Positions 23,571 to 32,300 of a stretch of 39,318 bases of DNA are shown here, in pieces. The stretch's first letter is position 1. Every line of letters starts with the position of its first letter. This DNA is from JBDUDR01 sp040002845 (lineage in GTDB: Bacteria; Actinomycetota; Actinomycetes; Propionibacteriales; Nocardioidaceae). The position numbers and the translations under genes are program-made. The DNA lies in the NCBI GenBank assembly GCA_040002845.1, contig JBDUDR010000011.1, positions 1 to 39,318 on the forward strand, in the 5' to 3' direction. The notes below the pieces were generated by a model. That model saw only the letters and a program-made list of their open reading frames with translations. It made no database searches and was not told the DNA's origin.

Positions 23571-25047
23571 GGCCGGACGTCTCGTACGAACCCGGTTCTG
23601 CCCGTCACCCACCGGCAACCTGCACGTCGGAAACGTGCGAACCGCATTGTTCAGCTGGGCATTCGCCCGGCATCACGGCGGGACCTTCGTGTTCCGCGTG
23701 GAGGACACAGACGCTGCCCGCGACAGCGAGGAGTCGTACGCCGGGCTGCTCGAGTCGCTGCGTTGGTTGGGGCTCGGGTGGGACGAGGGCCCCGAAGTGG
23801 GCGGCGACTATGGTCCATATCGCCAGTCGTTGCGATTTGACCTGTACGCCGACGTGGCCGCCCAGCTGCATGAGAGCGGGCGGGCCTATCGCTGTTACTG
23901 CACCCAGGAGGAGCTGGAGGAGCGGCGCCAGATCGCTCGCGAGCAGGGTAGGCCCAGTGGGTACGACGGGCACTGCCGTGATCTGACCCTCGAACAGATC
24001 GCGACCTACGAAGCCGAGGGCCGCAAGCCCGTTCTGCGCTTCCGGATGCCCGGCACGCCGATAGCGTTCACTGACCTGGTGCGCGGCGAGATCGTCTTCG
24101 AACCCGAGCACGTAGCCGACTACGTGATTGTGCGGGCCAGCGGGCATCCCCTCTACACGCTGACCAACCCTGTCGATGACGCGATGATGCGGATCTCCCA
24201 TGTCCTGCGCGGCGAGGATCTGCTGTCGTCTACGCCGCGTCAGATCCCGATGCACCAGGCCCTGGGCCAGGTGGGCATCGGCCGTGGAGAGGTGCCGTCC
24301 TTCGGCCATCTGCCCTTCGTGGTCGGCCCGGGAAACCGCAAGCTGTCCAAGCGCGATCCCGGCGGCGGGCTCGCGTCGTATCGAGAGCGCGGATTTCTGC
24401 CGGAAGGTCTGCTGAACTACCTGGCTCTCCTGGGGTGGTCCATCGGCGGAGACCGTGAGATCTTCACACTGCAGGAGATGGCGGACGCATTCGACATCTC
24501 CCGCGTCAACCCGAACGCCGCGCAGTTCGACCTGAAGAAGTGCGAGGCGATCAACGGGATTCGGGTACGAAGCCTGGCCGTCGACGATCTCGCGCGGCGG
24601 CTGGAGCCGTACCTCCAACGCGCCGGCGTTCTCCCTGCTGAGGCCAGCCGCGAACAGCGGGAGCTCTTGGTTGCGGCGACGCCGCTCGTGCAGGAGCGGA
24701 TCACGGTGCTCAGTGAGGCGGTCGGCATGCTGTCATTTCTGTTCGTCGACGACGCTCGTTTCCGCATCGACCCGGATCTGCGCGCCACCATGCTCGATGA
24801 CCAGGGGCTTACGGCTGTCCGAGCCGCGCTCGACGCGTTGGAGCCGCTGAAGTCCTGGGACACTGCGTCGATCGAGGCCGCGCTCAGAGCCGCCCTGGTC
24901 GACGGCCTCGGGCTCAAGCCGCGCAACGCGTTTGGGCCGGTGCGGGTGGCGGTCACCGGCAAGAAGGTCTCACCACCGTTGTTCGAGTCGATGGAACTGC
25001 TCGGCCGCGAACGGTCCATACACCGCCTGTCAGGCATTCTTGGTTAG
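23563..25047 (+). CDS. gltX: Glutamyl-tRNA synthetase
   Basis: A class I synthetase charging tRNA-Glu and, in GatCAB-dependent organisms, also tRNA-Gln. 494 residues. The HIGH-type motif is TRFCPSPTGNLHVGNVRTALF and the KMSKS-type motif is KLSKRD. The C-terminal helical anticodon-binding domain follows. The GTG at 23563 overlaps the upstream FAH gene by eight bases. tRNA-Gln and tRNA-Glu genes lie 1.1 kb downstream, placing enzyme and substrates together. Confidence 0.97.
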   Translation: MTEAGRLVRTRFCPSPTGNLHVGNVRTALFSWAFARHHGGTFVFRVEDTDAARDSEESYAGLLESLRWLGLGWDEGPEVGGDYGPYRQSLRFDLYADVAAQLHESGRAYRCYCTQEELEERRQIAREQGRPSGYDGHCRDLTLEQIATYEAEGRKPVLRFRMPGTPIAFTDLVRGEIVFEPEHVADYVIVRASGHPLYTLTNPVDDAMMRISHVLRGEDLLSSTPRQIPMHQALGQVGIGRGEVPSFGHLPFVVGPGNRKLSKRDPGGGLASYRERGFLPEGLLNYLALLGWSIGGDREIFTLQEMADAFDISRVNPNAAQFDLKKCEAINGIRVRSLAVDDLARRLEPYLQRAGVLPAEASREQRELLVAATPLVQERITVLSEAVGMLSFLFVDDARFRIDPDLRATMLDDQGLTAVRAALDALEPLKSWDTASIEAALRAALVDGLGLKPRNAFGPVRVAVTGKKVSPPLFESMELLGRERSIHRLSGILG

Positions 25048-25058
25048 GTGAGGGGAGC

Positions 25059-26027
25059 TTGACTAGCCCCGATCGGTACGTACCACCGCCGAAGCCCCTG
25101 ATCTGGCATCCGCACGCTGAGCCGGAGCCATACCACCGCGTGCTCCGGGTACGTGACTACCGACCCTGGCGGCCGATGGTCGGTCTGTTGGTCCTGGTGG
25201 TGCTGGCCCTGGGGCTGCTGCCGATCCTTGCCTTGGCGGTGCCTGTGGGGTGGGCGATCGCGGACGGTCATCAGACGACGTACTACCTCGACCACCTGAG
25301 TGACAAGACGGTCACCACTCCCGTGCTTGCGTACACCAACGTCGTCCTGGGCGGGCTCGCTGTCGCGGCCTGGACGACGATCCGCACTGTGCATCGAATG
25401 CGCCCACGCTGGTTGTCCTCGGTGGTCCCTGGACTGCGCTGGCGCTGGCTCGGGTTGTGCGCCGGGCTAGCGCTCGGCATCCTCCTCGTCCAGGCGCTGG
25501 CGGCCGTGGTCCTTTCCAACGACTCCACGGCGGCCGACGCTGCCTCCTCGACCCGCTCGCAGGTGACCCTGGCCTTCGTCGTTCTCCTGACCACGCCCTT
25601 GCAGGCGGCCGGCGAGGAGTATTTCTTCCGCGGCTATGTCAACCAGGCGATCGGAGCGTACTGCCGCAGTCCGTTGCCGCCGATGGTTCTGTCGTCTGTG
25701 CTGTTCGCCCTCGCACACGGCACTCAGAACGCTCCGCTGTTCGTCGACCGGCTCTCGTTCGGGCTGGTGGCGGCCTTCGTTGTGTGGCGTACCGGGGGAC
25801 TGGAGGCAGGCATCGCGTGGCACGTCGTCAACAACCTCGTGGTGCTGTTGTACGCCGTCGCGAGCCACACCATGTCGTCGACGCTGCTGATCTCACAGGT
25901 CAGCTGGGGTGCGGCCGTGCTCGACGTAGCCGTGCTGCTCGTCTTCGCGGCAGCCGTCATCAAACTGGCGCAACGCCGGCAGTTGCAGCGTCTCACCACC
26001 GCGCCGCCGGCCGGGGCCCTCGCGTAG
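25059..26027 (+). CDS. CPBP family intramembrane glutamic endopeptidase (Rce1-like)
   Basis: A 322-residue membrane protease of the CPBP/Abi family. Predicted helices: about 41-67, 92-109, 130-152, 168-184, 210-222, 235-247 and 275-300. Motif 1 is GEEYFFRGY (E186, E187, R191), motif 2 FALAHG (H220), and the third is HVVNN (H255), all complete. The N-terminus is cytoplasmic, Pro-rich and charged. The start is TTG at 25059 with GGTGAGGGG upstream (25048-25055). It follows gltX by 11 bases and is probably co-transcribed. Substrate unknown. Confidence 0.9.
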   Translation: MTSPDRYVPPPKPLIWHPHAEPEPYHRVLRVRDYRPWRPMVGLLVLVVLALGLLPILALAVPVGWAIADGHQTTYYLDHLSDKTVTTPVLAYTNVVLGGLAVAAWTTIRTVHRMRPRWLSSVVPGLRWRWLGLCAGLALGILLVQALAAVVLSNDSTAADAASSTRSQVTLAFVVLLTTPLQAAGEEYFFRGYVNQAIGAYCRSPLPPMVLSSVLFALAHGTQNAPLFVDRLSFGLVAAFVVWRTGGLEAGIAWHVVNNLVVLLYAVASHTMSSTLLISQVSWGAAVLDVAVLLVFAAAVIKLAQRRQLQRLTTAPPAGALA

Positions 26028-26117
26028 CCTGCGCGTCGATCGTTTTGGTGGGGTCAGGCGCGCTCGGGTATTCTCGTGCGTCGGCTCTGCGGCAGGATTA
26101 GCGATGCGCGGCACCGA

Positions 26118-26189
26118 TGGGGTATGGGGTAATTGGCAGCCCGACTGATTCTGGTTCAGTTAGTCTAGGTTCGAGTCCTAGTACCCCAG
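26118..26189 (+). tRNA. tRNA-Gln (CUG)
   Basis: 72 bases. Acceptor TGGGGTA/TACCCCA, discriminator G, D-arm GGG/CCC, anticodon stem ACTGA/TCAGT with loop TTCTGGT (anticodon CTG), and T-arm CTAGG-TTCGAGT-CCTAG. CCA is not encoded. The weak U1-A72 pair is typical of tRNA-Gln. Confidence 0.95.
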
Positions 26190-26235
26190 CGATTGGTCCC
26201 CACGGGGGGTTCCGGTAGGGTCCAGTCCGCTTCTT

Positions 26236-26308
26236 GGCCCCGTTGTGTAGTGGCCTAGCACGCCGCCCTCTCAAGGCGGTAGCGCGGGTTCGAATCCCGT
26301 CGGGGCTA
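26236..26308 (+). tRNA. tRNA-Glu (CUC)
   Basis: 73 bases. Acceptor GGCCCCG pairs with CGGGGCT (first pair G-U), discriminator A, anticodon stem CCGCC/GGCGG with loop CTCTCAA (anticodon CTC), and T-arm GCGGG-TTCGAAT-CCCGT. CCA is not encoded. It lies 46 bases after tRNA-Gln, probably in one transcript. Confidence 0.95.
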
Positions 26309-26730
26309 CATCTGCCGGGCGCTGACACCCTCGGGGGCACACGGTGATCTGTCAGGAGTCCGGCGACGGGTCGAACCCACGGGTTCGCCCAGGTACGGAT
26401 TCCACACCAAGATACTTCCTCCGATGGTCGCAAACACGTACTTGGCGAGGAGAGGTCACCCGAAAGGCGTACCCGGGCGAGCAGGACCGGGACTGACTCG
26501 ATGAAAGACGATGCATCGCGGTCGTTAGGGCAACCCAAATGCATCATCTTCGGCTGGGCACGACCCCCCGGGCCGGGTGAGCAGGTCTCGGCGGCCCCGG
26601 GCCCCAGGCCTGTCTGAACTGCGGAAATGCGTTCGGAGCCCTTGGCTTTCGTCTGGGTCAGTCGGGCCAGGCCGCAGAGAGGCCGCACGGTGTCGGCCAA
26701 ATCCGTTGACGCGGCCCCTAAGTTGGCGAC
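26309..26730. other. 422-bp gene-free stretch after the tRNA pair
   Basis: No convincing gene on either strand. It contains a 7-bp perfect hairpin CGAACCC-AC-GGGTTCG (26372-26387), possibly a terminator for the tRNA transcript although no T-run follows. It also has an inverted repeat GATGCAT/ATGCATC around 26508-26540. At the end, TAAGTT (26719-26724) is six bases from the next ATG. I see no repeated tRNA 3' end that would mark an integration site. Confidence 0.6.
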
Positions 26731-27429
26731 ATGCGTTCTCCCGGTGTGCCGTTCCTCCTGCTGTGTGGCGCGTCCGGCGTTGGCAAGTCTGCCGTAGGTT
26801 TCGAGATCTTCGACCGGGTCAGGTCAGAAGGATTGATGACAGCGCGGGTGGACCTAGACGACGTTGGCATGTGTTACCCGCTCCGGGACGGCGACCCCGA
26901 GAACCACCTCCTGAAAGCACGCAACCTCGCGGTGATGTGGCGTAACTTCGAGGCCGTCGGCGCTCGATGCCTGGTCGCCTCGGGGACTGTCGAAAATCGC
27001 GACGTCCTCGCCGCTTACAAAGACGCGATTCCCGCAGCTGCCTTCACACTTTGTCGCCTTCGCGTCGGGCGCCAGGAACAGCGGGACCGGATCCTTCAGC
27101 GTGGTCACTTTCTCGGGGTGGGAGGCAACGCTGCCGTGACATCGATGACGCCGGACCGTCTGGACAGACTTGCTCATGAGGCAGCACGGGAGGCCGACGA
27201 GCTGGACCGCAACGACATCGCAGACTTCTGCATCGACACAGACGGCCTAGATGTCCCCACAGTCGCCCGGCTCGTGGTTGCGCAGGCCGGTGGCTGGCCG
27301 CACAAACATCGGGTCACTCGCCCAACGCGGGCACGTCCGCACTCCGCTGCAAGCCTGGGTCAGCAGGGCTTCGGCGGGCGGCACAGCCATGTCCGATTCC
27401 CGCTAGAACTCGTCGGTGGCGGGTCCTAG
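26731..27429 (+). CDS. P-loop NTPase, nucleotide-kinase-like
   Basis: A 232-residue protein with a Walker A GASGVGKS (residues 13-20), a DLDD-type acidic patch near 41-44 (ARVDLDDVGM) and the general layout of small P-loop kinases. A basic RVGRQEQRDRILQRG segment could be a lid. Substrate unknown; related proteins are annotated as AAA family ATPase or adenylylsulfate-kinase-like. TAAGTT stands six bases before the ATG with no ribosome site, so a leaderless transcript is likely. The last about 30 residues are low-complexity Gly/His/Arg. It overlaps neither neighbour but ends only 10 bases before ada-alkA. Confidence 0.75.
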   Translation: MRSPGVPFLLLCGASGVGKSAVGFEIFDRVRSEGLMTARVDLDDVGMCYPLRDGDPENHLLKARNLAVMWRNFEAVGARCLVASGTVENRDVLAAYKDAIPAAAFTLCRLRVGRQEQRDRILQRGHFLGVGGNAAVTSMTPDRLDRLAHEAAREADELDRNDIADFCIDTDGLDVPTVARLVVAQAGGWPHKHRVTRPTRARPHSAASLGQQGFGGRHSHVRFPLELVGGGS

Positions 27430-27439
27430 GCTGGGTCTC

Positions 27440-28915
27440 GTGAACGACCTGCTGCTTGACACCGACCGGTGCTATCGCGCAACGCGCAGCCGCGACCGGC
27501 GATTCGACGGTGTGTTCTATCTGGCGGTGAAGACGACCGGGATCTACTGCCGCCCGAGTTGCCCCGCGATGACACCGCGTCGGCACAATGTGCGGTTCTA
27601 CCCGACGGCAGCGGCTGCCCACGACGCGGGCTTCCGAGCCTGCCGACGCTGTCTGCCGGACGCCACGCCGGGATCCCCCGAGTGGGACGTGCGGGCGGAC
27701 GTGGCCGGTCGCGCGATGCGGTTGATCTCGGACGGCTTGGTGGAGCGCGAGGGAGTGTCCGGGTTGGCCCGGCGGCTGGGGTACGGCTCGCGCCACGTGA
27801 ACCGGGTGCTGTCGGCGGAGCTGGGCGCCGGTCCGCTGGCGCTGGCTCGCGCGCGACGAGCCCAGACGGCCAGGGTGCTGATCGAGACGACTCAGGTCTC
27901 GATGGCAGACATCGCTTTCGCCGCCGGATTCGCCAGCATCCGGCAGTTCAACGACACGATCCGCAAGGTCTACGCGTGCACTCCGCGTGAGCTGAGAGCG
28001 ACCGCCTCTAAGCGACCCACAGCGCCGTCCCCACCGGGTCAGCTCGAGATTCGGCTGCCGATGCGCCGACCGTTCAACGCGGGGGCGTTGTTCAGGTTCC
28101 TGGACCCGCGTTCGATCGCTGGGCTCGAGTCAGCATCAGGCGAGACCTACCGTCGCGTGCTCACGCTGCCGCACGGGCCTGCCGTCGTGGAGCTTCGCCC
28201 CGCACGTGACTACATCCGTTGCGGTCTGAGGCTGACCGACCTGCGCGACCTCGGACCCGCCGTCGAACGATGCAGGCGGCTCTTCGACCTCGATGCCGAT
28301 CCGGTGGCCGTAGATGAGTCGCTCCAAGCCGACCAGGCGCTGCGCCCGCTGGTCCGTGCCAACGCAGGGGTTCGCGTGCCGGGACACGTTGACGGGTTCG
28401 AGCTGGCCGCGCGGGCGATCGTCGGTCAACAGGTGTCTGTGGTCGGAGCGCGCACAACCTTGGGACGCCTGCTCTCACGCTTCGGGGAGCCGCTCGGGTT
28501 CGACGACGATGACTTGACCCATGCCTTTCCCGAGCCCGGCGCACTCGCCGAGGCGGACCCGACAGGTCTCGGGATGCCCACCTCCCGGGGCCGGGCCCTG
28601 ACCCGTCTCGCGACGGCGGTTGCCCGAGACGAGGTTGCGCTCGACCGCGGCGCGGACCGCGGCGAGGTGACCGCCGCCCTGCTGGCCTTCCCGGGAATCG
28701 GACCGTGGACCGCCGACTACATCGCGATGCGAGCGCTCGGTGATCCGGACGTCTTCATGTCGAGTGACCTCGGGGTGCACCACGCCATGCAACATCTCGG
28801 GCTGCCTGCCGACCGGGCTGGAGCCGATACGTACGCGCACCGCTGGCGACCCTGGCGGTCATACGCGCAGATGTATCTCTGGAACGACCTCATCGAACGG
28901 AGCAACAGCATATGA
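27440..28915 (+). CDS. Ada-AlkA fusion: alkylation-responsive regulator and DNA-3-methyladenine glycosylase
   Basis: 491 residues in three parts. (1) N-Ada domain about 1-78 with the zinc/acceptor cysteines C37, C41, C68 and C71 (GIYCRPSCPA, RACRRC), which accepts a methyl group from DNA phosphotriesters. (2) AraC-type DNA-binding domain about 85-185. (3) AlkA glycosylase about 200-491 with the helix-hairpin-helix FPGIGPWTADYIAMRALG and catalytic Asp443 (FMSSDLG). It lacks the C-terminal O6-methylguanine transferase of E. coli Ada, which is supplied by the next gene. The GTG at 27440 follows TAGGCT (27427-27432) by seven bases, a leaderless arrangement. Overlap with ogt (ATGA). Confidence 0.93.
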   Translation: MNDLLLDTDRCYRATRSRDRRFDGVFYLAVKTTGIYCRPSCPAMTPRRHNVRFYPTAAAAHDAGFRACRRCLPDATPGSPEWDVRADVAGRAMRLISDGLVEREGVSGLARRLGYGSRHVNRVLSAELGAGPLALARARRAQTARVLIETTQVSMADIAFAAGFASIRQFNDTIRKVYACTPRELRATASKRPTAPSPPGQLEIRLPMRRPFNAGALFRFLDPRSIAGLESASGETYRRVLTLPHGPAVVELRPARDYIRCGLRLTDLRDLGPAVERCRRLFDLDADPVAVDESLQADQALRPLVRANAGVRVPGHVDGFELAARAIVGQQVSVVGARTTLGRLLSRFGEPLGFDDDDLTHAFPEPGALAEADPTGLGMPTSRGRALTRLATAVARDEVALDRGADRGEVTAALLAFPGIGPWTADYIAMRALGDPDVFMSSDLGVHHAMQHLGLPADRAGADTYAHRWRPWRSYAQMYLWNDLIERSNSI

Positions 28916-29388
28916 GTCAGAAGTGGACAACCATGGACAGCCCCCTCGGCGAGCTGCTGATCCGGTCCCGCGACGGGGCGATCACGGCTATCGAGTTCAG
29001 CCCCTTCGCCGTACCTGCCGACGGGCACGACGATGCAGAACCCGTGTTGCAGGCGGCCCGAGACCAGCTCCAGGGCTACTTCGACGGAACGCGCACCGAG
29101 TTCGACCTGCCGATGGAGGCGTCGGGAACCGAGTTCCAGCGCAGGGTTTGGCAGGCGCTGCGCACGATCCCGTACGGCAAGACCACGTCGTACGGCGAGG
29201 TCGCGGCCTCGCTGGGACTGAAGCCGGGGGCATCGCGCGCGGTCGGCACCGCCAATGGGGCGAATCCGATTCCCATCATGGTGCCGTGTCACCGGGTGAT
29301 CGGAGCCGACGGGAGCCTCACCGGATATGGCGGTGGTCTGGATCGCAAACAGATCCTGCTGAGGCTCGAGACGCCGGCGCTGTTCTGA
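28912..29388 (+). CDS. ogt: Methylated-DNA--[protein]-cysteine S-methyltransferase
   Basis: A suicide repair protein removing alkyl groups from O6-alkylguanine. 158 residues. The acceptor Cys is C126 in PIMVPCHRVIG; the HTH region is FQRRVWQALRTIPYGKTTSYGEVA, with the arginine finger in GASRAVG. It overlaps ada-alkA by four bases (ATGA, 28912-28915), so both repair functions are made together, probably induced by methylated Ada. Confidence 0.97.
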   Translation: MSQKWTTMDSPLGELLIRSRDGAITAIEFSPFAVPADGHDDAEPVLQAARDQLQGYFDGTRTEFDLPMEASGTEFQRRVWQALRTIPYGKTTSYGEVAASLGLKPGASRAVGTANGANPIPIMVPCHRVIGADGSLTGYGGGLDRKQILLRLETPALF

Positions 29389-29406
29389 CGCCCAGGCGCG
29401 GACGGG

Positions 29407-30126
29407 TCATTCGGCGGCGCGGCGCAGTGACTCGCTGAGTCGCTCGGCAGCAGCAGCCACGGCAGGTGCGTGCATCCGACCGGGCTGCCGGGTCAGGCGT
29501 TCGAGCGGGCCAGACACCGAGACGGCGGCGATGACCTTGCCCGACGGCGATCTCACCGGCGCCGACACAGACGCAACGCCGGGCTCTCGTTCACCGACCG
29601 ACTGCGCCCAGCCGCGTCTGCGGATGCTGGACAAGGCCGCGGCGGAGAAGACGGCATTCTGCAGGCCGCGGTGCAGCCGCTCCGGCTCTTCCCAGGCCAG
29701 CAGGATCTGCGCTGCCGAACCAGCGGCCATGGTCAGCTGACTTCCGACCGGGATGGTGTCCCGCAGACCCGATGGGCGTTCGGCGGCGGCTACGCAGATG
29801 CGCTGGTCGCCCTGGCGCCGGAAGAGCTGCGCCGACTCCCCGGTGATGTCCCGCAGGCGAGCAAGCACCGGGCCGGCGGAGGCCAGCAGCCGATCTTCAC
29901 CGGCGGCCGCGGACAGCTCGCCGAGCCGCGGACCGAGAATGAAGCGACCTTGCAGGTCGCGGGCCACCAGACGATGGTGTTCGAGCGCCACGGCCAGCCG
30001 GTGAGCGGTGGGCCTCGCCAGCCCTGTCGACTGGACGAGGCCCGCAAGGGTGGCCGGACCAGCTTCGAGAGCGGACAGTACGAGGGCGGCCTTGTCAAGG
30101 ACACCCACTCCGCTAGAGTCGTCCAT
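29407..30126 (-). CDS. ndgR: IclR family regulator, NdgR/LtbR type
   Basis: A 239-residue IclR-type regulator: winged HTH about 8-65 (VLDKAALVLSALE through TGLARPTAHRLAVAL) and an effector-binding domain about 75-235 (SAQLFRRQGDQRICVAAAERP, TIPVGSQLTMAAGSAAQILLAW). It is divergent from leuC with 73 bases between starts, the position held by NdgR in Streptomyces, AreB in relatives and LtbR in Corynebacterium, which control leucine genes. The ATG at 30126 fits the family start; CAGTAT ends six bases before it. A palindrome in the intergenic space may be its site. The symbol is given by context. Confidence 0.88.
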   Translation of the reverse strand: MDDSSGVGVLDKAALVLSALEAGPATLAGLVQSTGLARPTAHRLAVALEHHRLVARDLQGRFILGPRLGELSAAAGEDRLLASAGPVLARLRDITGESAQLFRRQGDQRICVAAAERPSGLRDTIPVGSQLTMAAGSAAQILLAWEEPERLHRGLQNAVFSAAALSSIRRRGWAQSVGEREPGVASVSAPVRSPSGKVIAAVSVSGPLERLTRQPGRMHAPAVAAAAERLSESLRRAAE

Positions 30127-30140
30127 GCCGTGATACTGCC

Positions 30141-30159
30141 GTCTCGCATAGTGATATGC
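30141..30159. promoter_or_regulatory. Candidate NdgR operator between ndgR and leuC
   Basis: GCATA-GTGA-TATGC (30146-30159) is a perfect inverted repeat placed centrally in the 73-base divergent space and preceded by GTCTC (30141-30145). An IclR-type autoregulatory and leuCD-controlling site is expected here. Its sequence is only partly similar to the 14711-14729 palindrome. Confidence 0.5.
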
Positions 30160-30199
30160 AAGGTCGGCTCGAAATTGGCTGAGAAACCGAGGCGACACC

Positions 30200-31609
30200 A
30201 TGGGTGAAACCCTTGCTGAGAAGGTCTGGGACCAGCACGTCGTGCGGTCTGCGCCAGGCGAACCCGACCTGCTTTTCATCGACCTTCACCTCGTACACGA
30301 GGTGACGTCTCCGCAGGCGTTCGATGGACTGCGGCTCGCGGGCAGAGCGGTGCGTCGTCCCGATCTCACGCTGGCTACCGAGGACCACAACATCCCGACC
30401 CTTGATGTCGACAAGCCGATCGCCGACCCGGTCTCCCGTACCCAGGTCGAGGCGCTGCGACGCAACTGCGCGGAGTTCGGCGTCAGGTTGCATTCCCTGG
30501 GGGACGTCGAGCAGGGCATCGTGCACGTCGTCGGACCGCAGCTAGGCCTGACCCAGCCGGGGATGACGATCGTCTGTGGGGACTCCCACACCTCTACGCA
30601 CGGCGCGTTCGGAGCACTGGCGTTCGGCATCGGCACCAGCGAGGTCGAGCACGTGCTGGCGACCCAGACTCTTCCCCAGCCCAGGGCGAAGACGATGGCC
30701 GTCACCGTGAGCGGCGAGCTCCCAGCTGGCGTGACGGCCAAGGATCTGGTGCTCTCTCTGATCGCCCGGGTCGGCACCGGCGGCGGGCAGGGCTATGTGG
30801 TCGAGTACCGCGGCGAAGCGATTCGGGCGTTGTCGATGGAGGCCCGGATGACGGTTTGCAACATGTCCATCGAGTGGGGCGCCAAGGCCGGTCTGATCGC
30901 GCCCGACGAGACAACCTTCGCGTATCTCAAGGGCCGTCCGCACGTCCCCGACGGCGACGACTGGGATGCTGCCGTCGAGCGGTGGCGTGGCCTCGTTTCG
31001 GATCAGGATGCAGCATTCGACAACGAGGTCGTCCTCGATGCCGCGGCCACGACCCCGTTCGTGACGTGGGGGACGAACCCCGGTCAGGGCGTGGGACTCG
31101 GCGACGTCGTACCCCATCCCGACAGCTTCGGCGACGAGCAAGCCAGGAACGCCGCCGCGAGAGCGCTCGCGTACATGGACCTACGGCCCGGAACCCCGAT
31201 GACGGACATCGCGATCGACACAGTGTTCGTCGGCTCGTGCACGAACGGGCGGATCGAGGACCTGCGAGCCGCAGCCGACGTGGTCCGGGGACGACATGTC
31301 GCGGACTCGACCCGGATGTTGGTCGTGCCCGGCTCCACCAGGGTGCGGTTGCAGGCGGAGGATGAGGGGCTCGACGTCGTGTTCAAGGAGGCGGGCGCAG
31401 AGTGGCGAGGCGCTGGCTGCTCGATGTGCCTGGGCATGAACCCAGACCAACTGTCGCCGGGAGAGCGCAGTGCATCGACCTCCAACCGGAACTTCGAGGG
31501 GCGGCAGGGCAAGGGCGGACGAACCCATCTGGTTTCCCCCTTGGTGGCAGCTGCGACCGCTATCACCGGTCGCTTGACCGCGCCCGCCGACCTTCCGCCG
31601 AGCGGCTGA
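30200..31609 (+). CDS. leuC: 3-isopropylmalate dehydratase large subunit
   Basis: LeuC carries the [4Fe-4S] cluster of isopropylmalate isomerase (2-IPM to 3-IPM), and in the citramalate route it isomerises citramalate. 469 residues. Cluster ligands C347 (VGSCTNGR), C407 and C410 (GAGCSMCLGMN); substrate region GDSHTSTHGAFGALAFGIGTSEVEHVLATQTL. The ATG at 30200 has GAGG at 30188-30191. leuD follows after 12 bases. Confidence 0.97.
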   Translation: MGETLAEKVWDQHVVRSAPGEPDLLFIDLHLVHEVTSPQAFDGLRLAGRAVRRPDLTLATEDHNIPTLDVDKPIADPVSRTQVEALRRNCAEFGVRLHSLGDVEQGIVHVVGPQLGLTQPGMTIVCGDSHTSTHGAFGALAFGIGTSEVEHVLATQTLPQPRAKTMAVTVSGELPAGVTAKDLVLSLIARVGTGGGQGYVVEYRGEAIRALSMEARMTVCNMSIEWGAKAGLIAPDETTFAYLKGRPHVPDGDDWDAAVERWRGLVSDQDAAFDNEVVLDAAATTPFVTWGTNPGQGVGLGDVVPHPDSFGDEQARNAAARALAYMDLRPGTPMTDIAIDTVFVGSCTNGRIEDLRAAADVVRGRHVADSTRMLVVPGSTRVRLQAEDEGLDVVFKEAGAEWRGAGCSMCLGMNPDQLSPGERSASTSNRNFEGRQGKGGRTHLVSPLVAAATAITGRLTAPADLPPSG

Positions 31610-31621
31610 GGAGACACCATC

Positions 31622-32209
31622 GTGGATGCGTTCGCCGTGCATACAGGGACGGCCCTGCCGTTACGGCGTAGCAATGTCGACACCGACCAGATCATTCCCG
31701 CCGAGTATCTCAAGCGAGTGAGCCGGAGCGGGTTTGAGGACGGGCTGTTCGCCGACTGGCGTACCGATCCCGAGTTCGTTCTCAACCAGCCGGGCTACGC
31801 CGGGGCGTCAGTGCTTGTCTCCGGCCCCGACTTCGGGACCGGATCCTCACGGGAGCATGCTGTGTGGGCATTGCTGGACTCCGGCTTCAAGGTCGTTCTC
31901 GCGTCCCGGTTCGGCGACATCTTTCGCGCCAACTCCGGCAAGGCGGGTCTGCTCGCCGCTGAGGTCGACGAGTCCGTCGTCGGCAGGTTGTGGGCGCTGG
32001 TGGAGGCGGACCCATCGATCGAGGTCACTGTTGACCTGCGCTCGCGCGAGGTCCGTGCCTCCGACCTGACTGCCCCATTCACCATCGACGACTACACACG
32101 ATGGCGGTTGCTGGAGGGCCTGGACGACATCGACATCACCATGTCGTACGACGACGCGATCGTCGCGTACGAGAACTCCCGCCCGGTCTGGAGACCGACC
32201 ACCGTTTGA
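31622..32209 (+). CDS. leuD: 3-isopropylmalate dehydratase small subunit
   Basis: LeuD is the swivelling domain that completes the isomerase active site with LeuC. 195 residues, normal length. GPDFGTGSSREHAVWAL is the substrate-binding loop and FKVVLASRFGDIFRANSGKAGLL the following core. The GTG start at 31622 has GAGG (31608-31611) upstream. The gene ends before a long hairpin. Confidence 0.96.
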   Translation: MDAFAVHTGTALPLRRSNVDTDQIIPAEYLKRVSRSGFEDGLFADWRTDPEFVLNQPGYAGASVLVSGPDFGTGSSREHAVWALLDSGFKVVLASRFGDIFRANSGKAGLLAAEVDESVVGRLWALVEADPSIEVTVDLRSREVRASDLTAPFTIDDYTRWRLLEGLDDIDITMSYDDAIVAYENSRPVWRPTTV

Positions 32210-32222
32210 TTCGCCGACCGAC

Positions 32223-32257
32223 TCGCCGAACCCTTCCCGCCTAGGAGGGATCGGCGA
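32223..32257 (+). terminator. Likely terminator of leuCD
   Basis: TCGCCGA (32223-32229) pairs with TCGGCGA (32251-32257). An inner CCCTTC (32231-32236) pairs with GGAGGG (32244-32249), the two stems separated by one A-A mismatch. It lies 14 bases after the leuD stop. No T-run, as is frequent in actinobacteria. Confidence 0.55.
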
Positions 32258-32300
32258 CTCGCAGCCGCGCGCCCGGACAAGCTTCACTCAATCGCGCCAG

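Noticed and set aside
26372..26387. CGAACCC-AC-GGGTTCG as a tRNA remnant or attachment site
   Set aside because: It resembles a T-arm by chance but does not repeat the tRNA-Glu 3' end and no integrase gene is near.
26098..26700. 200-codon minus-strand frame covering both tRNA genes
   Set aside because: It overlaps two functional tRNAs and has no protein-like features.
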